NCBI RefSeq assembly: GCF_004217555.1
Contig: NZ_SHKW01000001.1
Span: 992,001-1,056,000 of the forward strand
From: Edaphobacter modestus
Lineage (GTDB): Bacteria > Acidobacteriota > Terriglobia > Terriglobales > Acidobacteriaceae
Length of the DNA stretch: 64,000 nt
Direction of reading: 5' to 3'
Shown here: positions 1 to 9,847 of the stretch, in pieces
Numbering within the stretch: the first letter of the stretch is position 1
Layout of the letters: each line of letters starts with the position of its first letter
Program-made: the position numbers and the translations under genes
Notes under the pieces: model-generated
The model's database searches: none
What the model saw: the letters and a program-made list of their open reading frames with translations, nothing else
Told to the model about the DNA's origin: nothing

Positions 1-158
1 GCATGCAGATCATGACGAAGAATCGCATTCGCCATCTTCCGGTAAGAGTGGGTGGAAGAGTAACAGGCATTCTCTCTATCGGCGATCTGGTGAACTGGAT
101 CATCACCGAGCAGGAAGAGACGATCCGGCATCTTGAGGCATACATCTGTGGCCAGTAA
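1..158 (+). CDS. CBS-domain protein, C-terminal fragment
   Basis: The window opens inside a gene; only about 51 C-terminal residues are visible, ending at TAA 156-158. The fragment reads through RHLPV, then GRVTGILSIGDLVNWI, which is the usual end of a CBS domain (the 'hLPVvd..g.lvGivs..Dl' pattern). CBS pairs bind adenosyl nucleotides and regulate partner domains or act as stand-alone sensors. The upstream part is missing, so it is not possible to say whether this is a stand-alone CBS-pair protein or part of a larger enzyme. It converges on the SCO-family gene with 16 bases between the stops. Confidence 0.7.
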   Translation, partial: MQIMTKNRIRHLPVRVGGRVTGILSIGDLVNWIITEQEETIRHLEAYICGQ

Positions 159-174
159 ATTCTCTCAAGAAAAA

Positions 175-1086
175 CTAAACCGCTGCCGCTTTTTTGATCG
201 CCTCCACCACGTCCGCTGGCTTCCAGTCGTTGGTTGGATACCAGGCGGCGATCTTACCGTCTTTCCCAATCACCACGGTTGAAAGAGAGTGGGTCAAGGT
301 CTTGTCCTCGCCAGTGGTCAGGCCCACGTCGAAGAACTCGAGCATGGCATTGAGCTCCTTCTCCGGAGACACGGCAAAGTCCCAGTGCGCGAAACTTTCC
401 TTCGTATACTTCCCCGTGTAGGCTCCGCCATAGCTGCGCAGCACAGCCGGAGTATCGTATGCGGGATCGAAGCTGATGCTGAGCAGATGCGTCTTTGCAT
501 AAAGCGTGCGATCCGTAGCCAGCGTTTGATCGATCTCCGCGAAGTTGCGACTCATAAGCGGACAGTAATCGGTGAACGGGCAACGTGTATAGATAAACGT
601 CGCAACCAGAACCCTGCCATGAAACTGGCTCAGATGGATGGTGTGGCCGCTCTGGTTTGTGAGACGAAAGTCCGGAACAGCCTCTCCCACCTGGGGAATA
701 TGGTACTGCTTCGCCGGCTTGTAATCGGGCCGCGCCTGTGCAACAACAACAATATTGTCGAGCGCCGCATCGTGATACCCTCCCTCATCCTGCTTCACAT
801 GAAGGGTCGCGGTAATGGTGTCTCCGGGATGCAGCTCGCTTATAACGCTCGGGTCCTTGAGCTTGTAAGGCATGGTCATGGCTTCCATGAAGCCCGGAAT
901 GGCCTCGTGAGCAAGCGTTACATGGGTAGCATCCGTGCCGATGACCCTACCCCGAATCGGAAAGCTCTTCTCCTGACTTGTCAGGGCAGTGTCTTCCGAT
1001 TTCGAAGATTGGCTCTTCCGGCAACCCGGCACCAACGTGGAGAGTAGAAGCAGAAGAGCGAAGAGACCGGGATGTTTCCAATTCAC
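175..1086 (-). CDS. SCO1/SenC-family lipoprotein with N-terminal CusF-like copper domain
   Basis: Predicted 303-residue exported copper protein, probably for cytochrome oxidase CuA assembly or thiol redox. A GTG start at 1086 is chosen because GGAGAGGAG lies just upstream and is followed at once by a signal sequence (poly-Leu, then VPGC with Cys22 as a lipobox-like cysteine). The open frame continues upstream opposite the next gene, but that part has no family resemblance. Residues about 44-115 resemble the CusF/copper-binding fold with the Met-rich stretch MEAMTMPY (67-74). Residues about 130-300 are the thioredoxin-like SCO domain with Cys169, Cys175 and His266 (LTHSLST). The cysteine spacing is C-x5-C (CPFTDYC) instead of the classical C-x3-C of SCO1. 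Family assignment is firm; the partner oxidase is not in the window. Confidence 0.85.
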   Translation of the reverse strand: MNWKHPGLFALLLLLSTLVPGCRKSQSSKSEDTALTSQEKSFPIRGRVIGTDATHVTLAHEAIPGFMEAMTMPYKLKDPSVISELHPGDTITATLHVKQDEGGYHDAALDNIVVVAQARPDYKPAKQYHIPQVGEAVPDFRLTNQSGHTIHLSQFHGRVLVATFIYTRCPFTDYCPLMSRNFAEIDQTLATDRTLYAKTHLLSISFDPAYDTPAVLRSYGGAYTGKYTKESFAHWDFAVSPEKELNAMLEFFDVGLTTGEDKTLTHSLSTVVIGKDGKIAAWYPTNDWKPADVVEAIKKAAAV

Positions 1087-1190
1087 GAGGCAGACTCCTC
1101 TCCTGATGATACGTGGACCACGGCGACGCGTCCTGACGTGCTTGGAGCGCCACTTTTCCAGTAGGATTCGGCGTATAACCAGAGATAGAT

Positions 1191-3917
1191 ATGGGCGCTG
1201 TGCTCCAGGTAGATCTTCCCCAGCCGATCGCTGATGCACTCCAAAGCGGAGCAACTGTAGTGACAGCGAACCAGCGCGCAGCCCGCACCCTGCGTTATTC
1301 CTTCGATCAGCACAATCTGCAATTGGGTCTGAAAAGCTGGGAGACTGCCCCGATTCTTCCCTGGGACGCCTGGGTAGCCAGTCTATGGAGAAACCTGCTC
1401 GTCCACGGAAGAGCCTCGGAGTTGCTGTTAAACCGCTTCCAGGAGCACAAGCTGTGGCGCGATGTTCTTGCCACGGACACGGATCTGGCCGCAAGCCTGC
1501 AGTCGCTGGACTCCCTCGCGGAGATGGCCGCGAACGCCTGGCAATTGTTGGCCCGCCATCATGGCCGGGAGCGACTGCGGGGATCCTGGGGCAGTCCTGA
1601 GACAAAAGCCTTTCAGCGTTGGGCTGCTGAATTCGAGCGTCGTTGCCGCATGCAAAAGCTGTTACCCCGGGCAGCTCTCGAAGACGCCCTGCGAGCAGCC
1701 ACCGAAGAGGGCCGCCTGCTCCACGCAAGGCCGATTGCCCTGGTCGGGTTCGATGAGATGACGCCTGCTCAACAGACTCTCGTCTCTGCAATCTCTTTAT
1801 CGGGCGCGCGCATCGACACGCTTCCCATCACACAAGCTCCTTTACACAGATTCATCGCACGCGCCGAGGACGAAATCAGCGAGATCTTCGTGGCCGCACG
1901 TTGGGCCAAGAACCTTCTCCGCACAGATGTAAATACACGCATCGCTGTCATCGTTCCCAACCTCGAGAGCCGGCGCAGCGCGATCGATCGTGTCTTCCGA
2001 GAAGTGTTGGCTCCTGAGCTTGAAGACATTCAGACAGCAAACCATACAGGACCGTACGAATTCTCGCTCGGTGTTCCACTTTCGGAGACACCGCTGGTAC
2101 GGGTTGCGCTCGATCTCGTCAGGTGGCCTATAACAGCTCTCCCGATAGAGCGAGTTAGCGCACTGCTCGTCTCACCCCTTTTCGCAATGGACGAGGGCGA
2201 ACGCAGCGCACGTGCAGCCTTTGACGCGTTCGAGCTTCGACGAGCGAAGCTTCTGCGTCCGGAGATCTCGCTTCCATGGCTTATCAATTCCTTCCGTCGA
2301 TCCCGTCATCGAATGCGTCCTTCGCGCCTGCTCGATGCGCTCGAAGCGTTGAACCGATCCGGCGCCAGCCAGACTCACGAGCTGCGTAGCCATGCGGCGT
2401 GGGCCGATCTTATCCGCAACCGCCTTCAGGCAGCGGGATGGGGTCGGGCCGAAGGCGAAGACAGCGCAGAGTTCCAGCTTCGCCAGAAGTGGGAGAGCAC
2501 ACTGGATGAGTTGACGGCTCTGGACTTTGATGGCGTCCCCATCTCCTTCGATCAGGCTCTGCGAGAGCTCGAACGCATGGCACAGCAGACCCTGTTTGCC
2601 CCCGCCTCTCATTACGCCCCGGTCCAGGTGATGGGCCCGCTTGAGGCAGCGGGCAATCGATTCGACGCAATCTGGTTTCTGGGTGCGGGCGATCTCGCAT
2701 GGCCCATGAAGAGTGCGACCAATCCCCTCCTCCCATGGCCGCTCCAGCGAGACCTTGGCGTTCCTGGTGCCGACCCCGCCGTCGACGACATGCGTTCGAG
2801 ACTTGTGACGGAACGAATCGGCCAAAGCGCTCCCTTTACCATCTTCAGCTACGCGGCCGAGGGTCCCGAAGGTGCACAACGGCCTTCGCCGCTTCTTCGA
2901 ACCCTGCACCTGGAAACCATCGACGCACAGACGCTGTCGCCTCCCGAGCCACAGAGGCTGACGGTTGAACTCGAAGAGTTTTCCGATCGGAATCCTCCGC
3001 CTCCCCTCCCCGATCACGCTGTCCCTGGTGGAGCGGAAATCCTCAAATTGCAGGCCGCGTGCAGCTTTCGTGCGTTCGCAGAACGACGTCTTGGATCTGC
3101 CGAGCTCCGTGAGATCGACTTGGGTATGGATGCGGCGGAGCGAGGAAGCATTGTTCATCGAGCGCTCGAACATCTCTGGAAGCAGGTGCGCTCCCATGCG
3201 GCACTTAAGGCGATGCCTCAGAATGACCGCGAGAGATTGCTGGCCGATTCCATAGAGTACGGTCTCGAGCGCGCTGCTGCCGCGACTACAACACGCTGGG
3301 AGGAGGCCTACGTCGATCTGCAGCGGGCCAGACTGGCAGGGCTCCTCAATTCGTGGCTCGACATCGAACTCAATCGCGGACCATTTACTGTCAAGCTCAG
3401 CGAGGAAGAGTTCAGGGACGTGCGCATCGGCCCCTTGCGGTTGAATGTCCGTGTTGATCGTGTGGACGTCACCGAGAATGGCGAGGTCATCATCGACTAC
3501 AAGACCGGAGGAGCAAAAGCGGCGCAGTGGCAGACGGAGCGTCCAGATGAGCCCCAGCTTCCTCTCTATGCTGTGCTCTCGACTGCGGCGCAGCCAGAGA
3601 TGACGCTTGCCGATATCGCGTTTGCGCAGGTTCGAACCGGCAAAGACATGGCCTTCGAGAGCTTCACGCGCAAGATTACAGCCGGGAAAGAGGCTTCAAA
3701 GCGTCCTGAGTTCTCCCTCGAGGATCAACTCGTCCGGTGGCGAGGGATTCTTGAGAACCTTGCCTCCGAGTTTCACCATGGTCTCCCGCTGGTCGATCCC
3801 AAAAGCTATCCAACCACATGCGCTCACTGCGCGCAGCGAATCTTGTGCCGTCTGAACCCGGCAGCCTTCGATGAGGATTTTGATGAAGAAACAGGCATCG
3901 ACTCTGGGAATGGGTGA
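1191..3917 (+). CDS. AddB-like PD-(D/E)XK nuclease subunit (probable DNA repair protein)
   Basis: A 908-residue protein resembling the AddB-type subunit of a helicase-nuclease that processes double-strand breaks for recombination. The C-terminal third is a RecB-family nuclease: the VIIDYKTG motif puts catalytic Asp769 and Lys771 in place. Cys624, Cys877, Cys880 and Cys886 (C-xn-C-x2-C-x5-C) match the four ligands of the AddB iron-sulfur staple. The N-terminal half has UvrD-like layout, but no Walker A P-loop is visible near the start (it begins LQVDLPQPIADAL), so it probably does not hydrolyse ATP itself. The gene overlaps the following helicase, as expected for an obligate pair. It corresponds best to the 'probable DNA repair protein' group rather than Bacillus AddB proper, so no symbol is given. 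Confidence 0.82.
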   Translation: MGAVLQVDLPQPIADALQSGATVVTANQRAARTLRYSFDQHNLQLGLKSWETAPILPWDAWVASLWRNLLVHGRASELLLNRFQEHKLWRDVLATDTDLAASLQSLDSLAEMAANAWQLLARHHGRERLRGSWGSPETKAFQRWAAEFERRCRMQKLLPRAALEDALRAATEEGRLLHARPIALVGFDEMTPAQQTLVSAISLSGARIDTLPITQAPLHRFIARAEDEISEIFVAARWAKNLLRTDVNTRIAVIVPNLESRRSAIDRVFREVLAPELEDIQTANHTGPYEFSLGVPLSETPLVRVALDLVRWPITALPIERVSALLVSPLFAMDEGERSARAAFDAFELRRAKLLRPEISLPWLINSFRRSRHRMRPSRLLDALEALNRSGASQTHELRSHAAWADLIRNRLQAAGWGRAEGEDSAEFQLRQKWESTLDELTALDFDGVPISFDQALRELERMAQQTLFAPASHYAPVQVMGPLEAAGNRFDAIWFLGAGDLAWPMKSATNPLLPWPLQRDLGVPGADPAVDDMRSRLVTERIGQSAPFTIFSYAAEGPEGAQRPSPLLRTLHLETIDAQTLSPPEPQRLTVELEEFSDRNPPPPLPDHAVPGGAEILKLQAACSFRAFAERRLGSAELREIDLGMDAAERGSIVHRALEHLWKQVRSHAALKAMPQNDRERLLADSIEYGLERAAAATTTRWEEAYVDLQRARLAGLLNSWLDIELNRGPFTVKLSEEEFRDVRIGPLRLNVRVDRVDVTENGEVIIDYKTGGAKAAQWQTERPDEPQLPLYAVLSTAAQPEMTLADIAFAQVRTGKDMAFESFTRKITAGKEASKRPEFSLEDQLVRWRGILENLASEFHHGLPLVDPKSYPTTCAHCAQRILCRLNPAAFDEDFDEETGIDSGNG

Positions 3918-6900
3918 GCTGTTCTCCTTTCCCTCTGAGCCAGAGAAGGCAACATCTTCCTCCACACAGCCACCCGACCTCGGGGAGCGCGAGCGTGCAC
4001 TGGATGTCACCCGGTCCTGGATCGTCGAGGCCCCGGCAGGCTCCGGCAAGACCGGGCTGCTGATCCAGCGTTACCTCAAGCTGCTGGCATTGCCCGGAGT
4101 TGAGCAGCCCGAACAGGTGCTCGCGATCACCTTTACCGTCAAGGCCACTGGCGAAATTCGGGATCGCGTCCTCGAGCAGCTGGAACAAGCCGCCGGTCCC
4201 GACAGGACGCACCATGCCTTCGAGCGCGAGACTCGCGCGTTTGCACTGGCTGTGCTCGAGCGCGACCGCAGTCTTGGCTGGGGCCTTCTCGAACATCCGC
4301 GCCGGCTCAATGTTCGCACCATCGATTCCATCTGCTCCGAGATCGCACGCGGCCTGCCCATCCTCTCCGGGAATGGAGCGCTGTCCCCTGTCGAGGATGC
4401 GTCCTCTCTCTACCGGCTTGCCGCGGAACATACACTGATGCAGTTGGGCGGCGACGACACCGCACTCAGTGATGCTCTTCGCCTGGTCCTCTTGCACCGC
4501 GATGGAAATCTTTCGCAGGTGCGAGAGCTGCTGGCCGAGATGCTTGCCCTGCGCGATCAATGGGCGCGACTGGTTCCTCTCGGACACGAGATGCTGGAGG
4601 AAGAGTACCTGGACCACACGGTTCTGCCGCAGATTGAACGTACTCTGGCCGATGCAATCTGCAGAGAACTGTCGAAGCTTACACGCCTGATTCCTTCCCC
4701 TCTGCTGCACGATCTCGCGACGGTGGCGGCTGAGATGGGAGGAAATGAAGGTCACAATGGTCAGCCATCGCCCATCTCCATCTGTGCGGGCCTGTATCGT
4801 GCTCCGGGTGAGACAGAAGATGATCTCGCGCACTGGAAAGCTCTGGCCCATCTCTTGGTGAAACCATCCGGAGGCTGGCGCGCCGGCTTCAATCGAAATC
4901 ACATCAACTTTGATATCGACAAGAGCCAGTCCAAGCGTTTGCGTGAAATCGTTCAACAATTTCAAGATCGGGACGACCTACTCAAAGCAATGGAGGGGGT
5001 AGCCGCACTGCCCCCGGCAAAGTATCCGCAGGACCAGTGGCGTGTGGCCAAAGCTCTCTTCCGGGTTCTTTATCGAGCATTGGCTGAGCTTCAGGTTGTC
5101 TTCGCGGAACGCGGGGAATGCGACTTCACCGAACCCGGCCTTCTGGCCCGCACAGCCCTCCGCAACGAAGGAGTGGCGCTCGAAACCACCATGGGAACCA
5201 GGCTTCAGCACATCCTCGTCGACGAAATGCAGGACACCTCGACGAGCCAGTATGAGCTGATTCAACTTCTCACGCAGGGCTGGGACGGACGAAGCCAGAC
5301 CGTCTTTCTCGTCGGCGATCCGAAGCAATCCATTTATCTTTTTCGGCAAGCGCGTGTGGAACGTTTTATCCGCACCATGCAGCAGGGACATCTTGGAGAC
5401 CTTGAACTCGGTTGCTGTCGCCTCACGACCAACTTCCGATCGCAGGGAGATCTTGTCCGTTCCTTCAACGACGATTTCAAGCTGCTGTTTCTCCCAGAGA
5501 TCGACCAGGAAAACTCGCAGGAAGCGCCCTACGTCGCAGCCGAGCCCGTTCGCGGACCCTCCAGAGAATCAAGCAGCGTTGTCTGGCATACCCAGATCGT
5601 GCCTTCCGCTCCTTCCGCTGGGGAAAGAAGACGCCTTCATCGCAGGAGTGCGCGGCGAGAGGCGCTCGAAGTACGGAGAATCGTCGATCAGTGGAGGTCG
5701 AGGCCTCCCCACTCCGACCGTTCGGGGCCTGTCAGGATTGCCGTCCTCGTTCGCAATCGAGCCCACTTATCCGAGATCATCGCAGAGCTGAAACGGGAGC
5801 GCAGCACGCCGCCGATTCCGTTCCGGGCAGTCAAGATTGAGTCGCTCGATGAGCGGCCGGAGATCCTGGACCTCTTCGCCCTGACCCGCGCCCTTCTTCA
5901 CCCTGCTGACCGCATCGCCTGGCTTGCTGTCTTGCGAGCTCCCTGGTGCGGCCTGGAACTCTCCGAGCTCCACCTTCTTACCGGCCAGGACGATCCCACA
6001 CTGACCGACAAGACGATGGAAGAGCTCATCCTCCAGCGAGGCCAAGAGCTAAGCGAGGAGAGTTGTCAGCGTCTGGCGAGAATCTGGCCAGTCCTGCAGG
6101 CAGCTCTCAGCCAACACTCCCGCCTCTCCCTGGCCGAGTGGGTCGAACGAACATGGCGATCCCTTGGCGGAGATGCACCGCTGACACAGGAGCAGCGAAC
6201 CAACGCCAGAACCTATTTCGAGTTGCTCGACCAAGTGGAAAGGCATGGCACCCTCGATCTCGCCCAGATCCGTCTCCGTCTCCAGTCTTTGTACGCCGAG
6301 CCCTCTGCGGCGACGGCAGGTGCCGTGGATTTGATGACCATTCATGGTGCCAAGGGCCTTGAATGGGATGTAGTGCTCGTTCCAGGGCTGGAGAGGAAGA
6401 GCCGCAATCATCGTAGCCGTCTCCTCTCGTGGAATGAGATGACCTCCTCGGATGAACACGCCGCACAGATACTGCTGGCACCCATCGCAGGCAAAGGGCG
6501 GGATTCCGAGGCCCTCAATTCATGGCTCAACCGTATCCAGCGATCGCGCGAAGATGCCGAATCCCGCCGTCTCTTTTACGTCGCCTGCACTCGCGCGCGC
6601 GAAGAGCTTCACCTGTTCGCATCACCAGAACAAAACAAGGATGGATCCATCCGCCAAACGGCCGGCAGCCTGCTTCAGGCAGCATGGGCGGCCGCAGAGC
6701 CGCACTTTGTCGATACCCAGCTCAGCTCCAGACCCTTGATCGCACCCGTCCTCGCCATGCCCCCTGCCGTCGAAAGTCTCGTCCTCCCAAGCCTCGCGGC
6801 AGAAGCTGAGGAGCCAAAGGCAGCCATCCTGCATCGACTTCCCTTGCAGTTCCATCCCTCCCCCCTCCTGCAGCCCACAAGCACCTTTGTGTTCGCGCCT

Positions 6901-7506
6901 AAGCCTGCTATCGCACAAAGATTCAGAAGACCGGAGGGTTCCTTCGAGGTTCGCGCATTCGGAACCGCGGTTCATCTCTTTCTCGAGACACTTTCGGCAG
7001 AGCTTTCTGCAGGATCGTCCACGCAGGACCTTCTGGAGAAGGTCGCCGGATGGTTACCTCGCATCGCAGCCGTCCTTCGCAGCTCCGGTCTTTCCCCTCA
7101 GGCCGTCGATCCACTTGCCGCGCGCGTACAAAAGGCTCTCAGGTCCACGTTGCAGGATCCCGAAGGTCTTTGGGTTTTGATGGCACGCAATGAGGCTTCC
7201 AGCGAACACGCCATCACCTCGTGGGAGCAAGAACGTTCGAGTGTGCGCATCGACCGGATCTTTCGTGCCGGTGCCGAACCGTTTGCTCCCGGTGACGACT
7301 ATCTCTGGATCGTCGACTACAAGACGACGCACTACACCGGTACGGCGCGAGAGGAATTTCTGGCGCGAGAGCGTGAGCGATATGCCGGACAACTGACCGC
7401 CTATGCACGCACGATGCTGAATGCCATACCTGAGGCATCCATCCGCCTCGGACTGTACTACCCGATGCTTCCCGGCCTCACCTGGTGGACCGCAGAAGCG
7501 GAGTAA
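3883..7506 (+). CDS. AddA-like UvrD-family helicase-nuclease
   Basis: About 1,207 residues; the motor and second nuclease of an AddAB-like complex. Visible motifs, numbered from the chosen start: Walker A EAPAGSGKTG (Lys56), helicase motif II HILVDEMQDTS (Asp447), GDPKQSIYLFR (motif III region), LMTIHGAKGLEWD (motif V-like), YVACTRAREELHL (motif VI), and a C-terminal RecB-type nuclease with IVDYKTTHY (Asp1145, Lys1147). Possible ATG starts are 3871, 3883 and 3910; 3883 is preferred because GAGG sits six bases before it. It overlaps the nuclease gene by 35 bases (8 if 3910 is used), indicating translational coupling. It converges on phoU with only 12 bases between stops. Function as a recombination exonuclease follows from family knowledge. 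Confidence 0.87.
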   Translation: MKKQASTLGMGELFSFPSEPEKATSSSTQPPDLGERERALDVTRSWIVEAPAGSGKTGLLIQRYLKLLALPGVEQPEQVLAITFTVKATGEIRDRVLEQLEQAAGPDRTHHAFERETRAFALAVLERDRSLGWGLLEHPRRLNVRTIDSICSEIARGLPILSGNGALSPVEDASSLYRLAAEHTLMQLGGDDTALSDALRLVLLHRDGNLSQVRELLAEMLALRDQWARLVPLGHEMLEEEYLDHTVLPQIERTLADAICRELSKLTRLIPSPLLHDLATVAAEMGGNEGHNGQPSPISICAGLYRAPGETEDDLAHWKALAHLLVKPSGGWRAGFNRNHINFDIDKSQSKRLREIVQQFQDRDDLLKAMEGVAALPPAKYPQDQWRVAKALFRVLYRALAELQVVFAERGECDFTEPGLLARTALRNEGVALETTMGTRLQHILVDEMQDTSTSQYELIQLLTQGWDGRSQTVFLVGDPKQSIYLFRQARVERFIRTMQQGHLGDLELGCCRLTTNFRSQGDLVRSFNDDFKLLFLPEIDQENSQEAPYVAAEPVRGPSRESSSVVWHTQIVPSAPSAGERRRLHRRSARREALEVRRIVDQWRSRPPHSDRSGPVRIAVLVRNRAHLSEIIAELKRERSTPPIPFRAVKIESLDERPEILDLFALTRALLHPADRIAWLAVLRAPWCGLELSELHLLTGQDDPTLTDKTMEELILQRGQELSEESCQRLARIWPVLQAALSQHSRLSLAEWVERTWRSLGGDAPLTQEQRTNARTYFELLDQVERHGTLDLAQIRLRLQSLYAEPSAATAGAVDLMTIHGAKGLEWDVVLVPGLERKSRNHRSRLLSWNEMTSSDEHAAQILLAPIAGKGRDSEALNSWLNRIQRSREDAESRRLFYVACTRAREELHLFASPEQNKDGSIRQTAGSLLQAAWAAAEPHFVDTQLSSRPLIAPVLAMPPAVESLVLPSLAAEAEEPKAAILHRLPLQFHPSPLLQPTSTFVFAPKPAIAQRFRRPEGSFEVRAFGTAVHLFLETLSAELSAGSSTQDLLEKVAGWLPRIAAVLRSSGLSPQAVDPLAARVQKALRSTLQDPEGLWVLMARNEASSEHAITSWEQERSSVRIDRIFRAGAEPFAPGDDYLWIVDYKTTHYTGTAREEFLARERERYAGQLTAYARTMLNAIPEASIRLGLYYPMLPGLTWWTAEAE

Positions 7507-7518
7507 CGAACGAAAACT

Positions 7519-8184
7519 CTATTGAGCCGGAGTTGCGTGGTGGCGAACGTCGGCTCCGCGAACCCAGAAGATGACGTCTTCCGCAATGTTGGTAGCGTGG
7601 TCGCCCACGCGCTCCAGGTTCCGCGCAATGATCAGGGCATTCAACGACTGCGGCGTCAGCTCAGGCTTATCTTTGATCAGCGTACTTAAAGCGTAATAGG
7701 CAGCGTCATTCATGTTGTCCACCTGATCATCCATCACGAAGACTGAATCCGCCAGATCCGCATCGCCCTCTATAAAAGCCTGTAGCGCCTTACGTACCAT
7801 CGCCGAAGCAAGCTCGGCGAGCTTTGGAATATCGACCGGAAGATCGATGTTGGCAAACGCACCCATCTCCCGCACGCGTACCGCAATATTGACCGCCTGA
7901 TCCCCTACACGCTCCAGATCGGCATTGATTCGAATCACAGAGAGGATGAAGCGAAGGTCGATCGCGGTGGGCTGCTCCATCGCCAGCAGATCGAGAGCCA
8001 TCTGATCGATCTCACGCTCCAGACGATTGATAGCAGGTTCCGACCGCAGGACGAGTTCGCAGATGCTTAGGTCGCGAGTGCGATAGGCTTCGATGGACCG
8101 TTGGATCGCCTGCTCTGCCATTCCCGCCATGACCAGCAGCCGTTCCTTCAGCTCGTCCAGGCTCTGATGAAATTTCACTCGCAT
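7519..8184 (-). CDS. phoU: Phosphate signalling regulator PhoU
   Basis: A 221-residue, all-helical cytoplasmic protein with two PhoU repeats. It begins RVKFHQSLDELKERLLVMAGMAEQAI, the standard PhoU opening, and contains ADLERVGDQAVNIA in the first repeat and ARNLERVGDHATNIAEDV in the second; these metal-binding E/D-x3-D type segments are diagnostic. PhoU couples the Pst transporter to the PhoR kinase and keeps it off when phosphate is plentiful. It is the last gene of the pst operon. Its ATG overlaps the pstB stop (ATGA arrangement at 8182-8186), so it is co-translated with pstB. Confidence 0.95.
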   Translation of the reverse strand: MRVKFHQSLDELKERLLVMAGMAEQAIQRSIEAYRTRDLSICELVLRSEPAINRLEREIDQMALDLLAMEQPTAIDLRFILSVIRINADLERVGDQAVNIAVRVREMGAFANIDLPVDIPKLAELASAMVRKALQAFIEGDADLADSVFVMDDQVDNMNDAAYYALSTLIKDKPELTPQSLNALIIARNLERVGDHATNIAEDVIFWVRGADVRHHATPAQ

Positions 8185-8942
8185 CAGCCGAACCTCCCGG
8201 TGATGTAATCCTCGGTTCGCTTATCGCGAGGATTGGTGAAAATCTTGTGTGTAGAGTCGAATTCGACCAGTTTTCCGTTCAGGAAGAATCCAGTATTCTC
8301 CGCGACACGTGCAGCCTGCTGCATATTGTGCGTCACGATCACAATCGTGTACTGCGTTTTAAGTTGGAAGATAAGGTCTTCGATCTTAGAAGTCGAGACA
8401 GGATCCAGTGCAGAGGCCGGCTCATCCATCAACAGCACCTCGGGATCGACTGCAAGCGCGCGAGCGATGCACATGCGCTGCTGCTGGCCTCCGGAGAGCG
8501 AGGCTCCGGATTTTTTCTTCAGATCGTCCTTGACCTCTTCCCAGAGAGCGGCCTGCTTGAGCGAGCGTTCCACTGTCTCATCCAGGACACGGCGATTGCG
8601 GAAGCCATTCAGCTTGAGGCCGCTGATCACGTTGTCGTAGATCGACATCGTCGGAAATGGATTCGGCCGCTGAAAGACCATGCCGACGCGGCGGCGAATC
8701 TCCACCGGAGATGCATCGCGATAGATATCGACATCTCCCATCTTCACAGTACCGGTGGCACGGGCAATAGGGTTGGTCTCGTGCATGCGATTCAGGCAGC
8801 GAACGAAGGTAGACTTTCCGCAGCCCGAAGGCCCAATGAGAGCGGTCGCATGGTTGGCCGGAATATGCAGGTTGATGTCCTGCAAGGTGTGCGTCGACCC
8901 ATACCACGCGTTCAAATCTTCAACTAAGATACCGACTCCCAC
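8184..8942 (-). CDS. pstB: Phosphate ABC transporter ATP-binding protein PstB
   Basis: A 252-residue ATPase that powers phosphate import. Walker A is GPSGCGKST, the ABC signature LSGGQQQR and Walker [13 protein letters not shown]; these match PstB closely, as does [15 protein letters not shown] start at 8942 is chosen: GGGAGGAA lies four bases upstream, the G of GTG is the last base of the pstA TAG stop, and the resulting length fits the family (about 250-260). The open frame reaches 9053, but that extension lies inside pstA and is not PstB-like. The downstream overlap with phoU is by the ATGA arrangement. Confidence 0.96.
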   Translation of the reverse strand: MGVGILVEDLNAWYGSTHTLQDINLHIPANHATALIGPSGCGKSTFVRCLNRMHETNPIARATGTVKMGDVDIYRDASPVEIRRRVGMVFQRPNPFPTMSIYDNVISGLKLNGFRNRRVLDETVERSLKQAALWEEVKDDLKKKSGASLSGGQQQRMCIARALAVDPEVLLMDEPASALDPVSTSKIEDLIFQLKTQYTIVIVTHNMQQAARVAENTGFFLNGKLVEFDSTHKIFTNPRDKRTEDYITGRFG

Positions 8943-9847
8943 TAACTTCCTCCCTTGAGCATTCCGCGATTGGCGAAGATGCGGACAAGCGTCACCGAAA
9001 CCATAATAAGAGCGATAAGCACCAGCGCACCCGCCCATGCCAGCCGGTGCCACTCATCGTATGGGGCGATGGCGTACACAAAGATCTGGAGCGGTAGCGC
9101 GGCAATCGGCTGGTTCAGGTTGAAGCTCCAGAACTGATTTCCGAATGCAGTAAACAGCAATGGCGCCGTCTCACCAGCGACCCGCGCAAAGGCCAGCATA
9201 CAACCGGTGATAATACCCGGCGATGCGGTTCGCAGGCTGATGGAGATCGCCGTCCGCCACTTCGGCACGCCCAAACCCAGGGCCGCCTCTCGAACTGCGT
9301 GCGGAACCGTCGCCAGCATCTCTTCCGTCGTGCGGGTCACCGTCGGGATCATCATGATCGCCAGTGCAATGCCTCCGGCGAAAGCCGAATAGTGCTGCTG
9401 CGGTTTGACAACCAGCGAGTAGATCGCAATTCCCATCACGATGGACGGAACCCCGTTGAGAACGTCCGCGGTAAAGCGGATCGCGTTCCCCAGGAACCTT
9501 CCGCGGCCAAACTCCGAAAGATAAACCCCGGCTGCGATCCCGATCGGAATCCCCATCAGGCTGGCTAGCGCGAGGATGATTCCCGAACCCACAATGGCGT
9601 TGGCCATACCGCCGCCTTCTTCGCCCACCGGAGCCGGAATGCGCGTGAAAAAGGCGACGTTGAGCGACGAGGCTCCCTTGTAGACCAGATAGAAGAGGAT
9701 CGCAGCCAGCGGTGCGAGCACAACAACGGTTGCCAGAATCGCGAGACCACTCACAACATAATCAGCGGCTTGACGTCTCGCCACATTGGCGCGCGAAGGC
9801 TTGCGGGGATCTCCGAGCGGCTGAGCCCCGATGGGTTGTGTGCTCAT
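8942..9847 (-). CDS. pstA: Phosphate ABC transporter permease PstA
   Basis: A 301-residue inner-membrane permease with about six transmembrane helices. It has the binding-protein-dependent transport signature around [19 protein letters not shown] (EAA loop), which contacts PstB, and the PstA-typical start of the transport domain [24 protein letters not shown] (given in the order read). With PstC it forms the phosphate channel. The ATG at 9847 touches the stop of pstC, and its own stop overlaps the pstB start, so the three genes are tightly coupled. Confidence 0.95.
   Translation of the reverse strand: MSTQPIGAQPLGDPRKPSRANVARRQAADYVVSGLAILATVVVLAPLAAILFYLVYKGASSLNVAFFTRIPAPVGEEGGGMANAIVGSGIILALASLMGIPIGIAAGVYLSEFGRGRFLGNAIRFTADVLNGVPSIVMGIAIYSLVVKPQQHYSAFAGGIALAIMMIPTVTRTTEEMLATVPHAVREAALGLGVPKWRTAISISLRTASPGIITGCMLAFARVAGETAPLLFTAFGNQFWSFNLNQPIAALPLQIFVYAIAPYDEWHRLAWAGALVLIALIMVSVTLVRIFANRGMLKGGS

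Noticed and set aside
1087-1791. Upstream extension of the SCO-family frame to 538 codons
   Set aside because: The extra N-terminal part lies opposite the nuclease gene, has no family resemblance and would bury the signal peptide; a good ribosome site precedes GTG 1086.
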